A stretch of 64,000 nucleotides of DNA from positions 558,001 to 622,000 of the forward strand of contig NZ_FNXY01000003.1 in the NCBI RefSeq assembly GCF_900108855.1, written 5' to 3'. The position numbers and the translations under genes were made by a program. This DNA is from Dyadobacter koreensis (GTDB lineage Bacteria > Bacteroidota > Bacteroidia > Cytophagales > Spirosomataceae). This document shows, in pieces, positions 63,481 to 64,000 of the stretch. A model generated the notes under the pieces. It had not been told where the DNA came from. It ran no database searches and worked only from the letters and a program-made list of their open reading frames with translations. Position 1 is the stretch's first letter, and every line of letters starts with the position of its first letter.

Positions 63481-64000
63481 ATGACGATTGAAGCAATACT
63501 GAAAGCAGACATTCAAAAAGCGATCCACAAAAACTTTGACATCACTGTTGATGACATCCTGCTGCAACCAACCAAAAAGGAATTTGAAGGATTTTATACA
63601 TTTGTTACGTTCGCATTAACCAAAGCTACACGACGCGCTCCGGCAGAAATCGGGCAGCTTATCGGAGCGGATCTTGAAGCAAACTCTTCAGTGGTCGATC
63701 GCTGCAATGTTGTTCAGGGATTTTTGAATATAAGTCTTAAAGACACGACCTGGCTGGATTTATTTGGAGGTATTTCTTCTGATGCCGATTTCGGGACTTC
63801 TCCTGCGAGCGGTAAATCTGTGATGGTCGAATTCTCTTCACCAAATACCAACAAGCCGCTTCACCTGGGTCATTTACGTAATAATTTCCTGGGAGATTCG
63901 CTTTCAAGAATATTGAAAGCAAACGGATTTGATGTTGTAAAAACTTGTCTGGTCAACGACAGAGGCATTCATATATGCAAATCCATGCTGGCTTACCGCG
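63481..64000 (+). CDS. argS: Arginyl-tRNA synthetase, 5' part (runs off the window)
   Basis: The first 173 codons of a class-I arginyl-tRNA synthetase. The additional N-terminal domain (about residues 1-110) is followed by the catalytic start VMVEFSSPNTNKPLHLGHLR, in which HLGH is the HIGH-type ATP-binding motif, then NNFLGDSLSRILKANGFDVV and LVNDRGIHICKSM. The ATG at 63481 gives the usual N-terminus. The frame is open at the last base of the window, so it is incomplete rather than broken. Confidence 0.96.
   Translation, partial: MTIEAILKADIQKAIHKNFDITVDDILLQPTKKEFEGFYTFVTFALTKATRRAPAEIGQLIGADLEANSSVVDRCNVVQGFLNISLKDTTWLDLFGGISSDADFGTSPASGKSVMVEFSSPNTNKPLHLGHLRNNFLGDSLSRILKANGFDVVKTCLVNDRGIHICKSMLAYR

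Noticed and set aside
1..64000. CRISPR arrays, tRNA or rRNA genes, insertion sequences and prophage
   Set aside because: No regularly spaced repeats, no T-loop-like strings in gaps, no transposase or phage structural genes were seen by eye; a dedicated search could still find weak cases.

Overview
The window reads as chromosomal DNA of a Bacteroidota bacterium, most likely order Cytophagales and close to Dyadobacter/Spirosomataceae. The grounds are a SusC/SusD pair, TonB-type barrels with CarboxypepD_reg plugs, a long (388 aa) NusB, the YajC-DUF1573-YtxH-NusB cluster, and promoter-like strings that fit the Bacteroidota TTTG-N19-TAnnTTTG pattern. Genus is inference from gene content. No rRNA, tRNA, CRISPR array, IS element or prophage was seen.

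Layout. 1-2.7 kb: minus-strand nusB-ytxH-DUF1573-yajC operon. 3.0-4.8 kb: ABC exporter. 4.9-10.4 kb: a DNA-damage/mutagenesis cassette, made of a divergent S24 LexA/CI-like repressor with an intact autocleavage site, DinB (Pol IV) and a short DnaE-type polymerase. Three similar palindromes lie in the shared promoter, and a wrecked higBA toxin-antitoxin remnant is lodged between dinB and dnaE. 10.4-12 kb: ECF sigma, a 65-aa protein and lgt, packed head to tail. 12-18.6 kb: lipocalin-like lipoprotein, TIM-barrel epimerase, large M16 peptidase, DUF3820 and pncB. 18.8-22.9 kb: a double-glycine peptide export locus with two nearly identical 72-aa precursors, an HlyD adaptor and a C39-peptidase ABC exporter. 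23.4-32 kb: membrane-anchored MutS-like ATPase, small XRE regulator, outer-membrane barrel, pgk and a bacterial FAN1-type nuclease. 32-43.5 kb: exported barrel-like protein, a two-gene M16B pair (one catalytic, one not), and a SusC-SusD-M20 amidohydrolase operon. 44-50 kb: exported TIM-barrel protein, MBOAT/SGNH acyl-transfer pair, 2OG-Fe(II) oxygenase and ChrA. 50.5-64 kb: a NagZ-like GH3 fused to a class-C beta-lactamase domain, M28 peptidase, trehalase, PhzF-like protein, EamA transporter, LamG-OmpA protein, pth, pyrR, an unknown exported protein and the 5' part of argS.

How the genes work together. The strongest systems are (i) the peptide export locus, where the C39 domain should cut the leader after the Gly-Gly at residues 16-17 and HlyD bridges the periplasm, and (ii) the repressor/Pol IV/DnaE cassette, which looks like a LexA-type switch with its own operator family. 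Much of the rest is envelope and scavenging biology: peptidases, glycosidases, TonB-linked uptake and cell-wall recycling.
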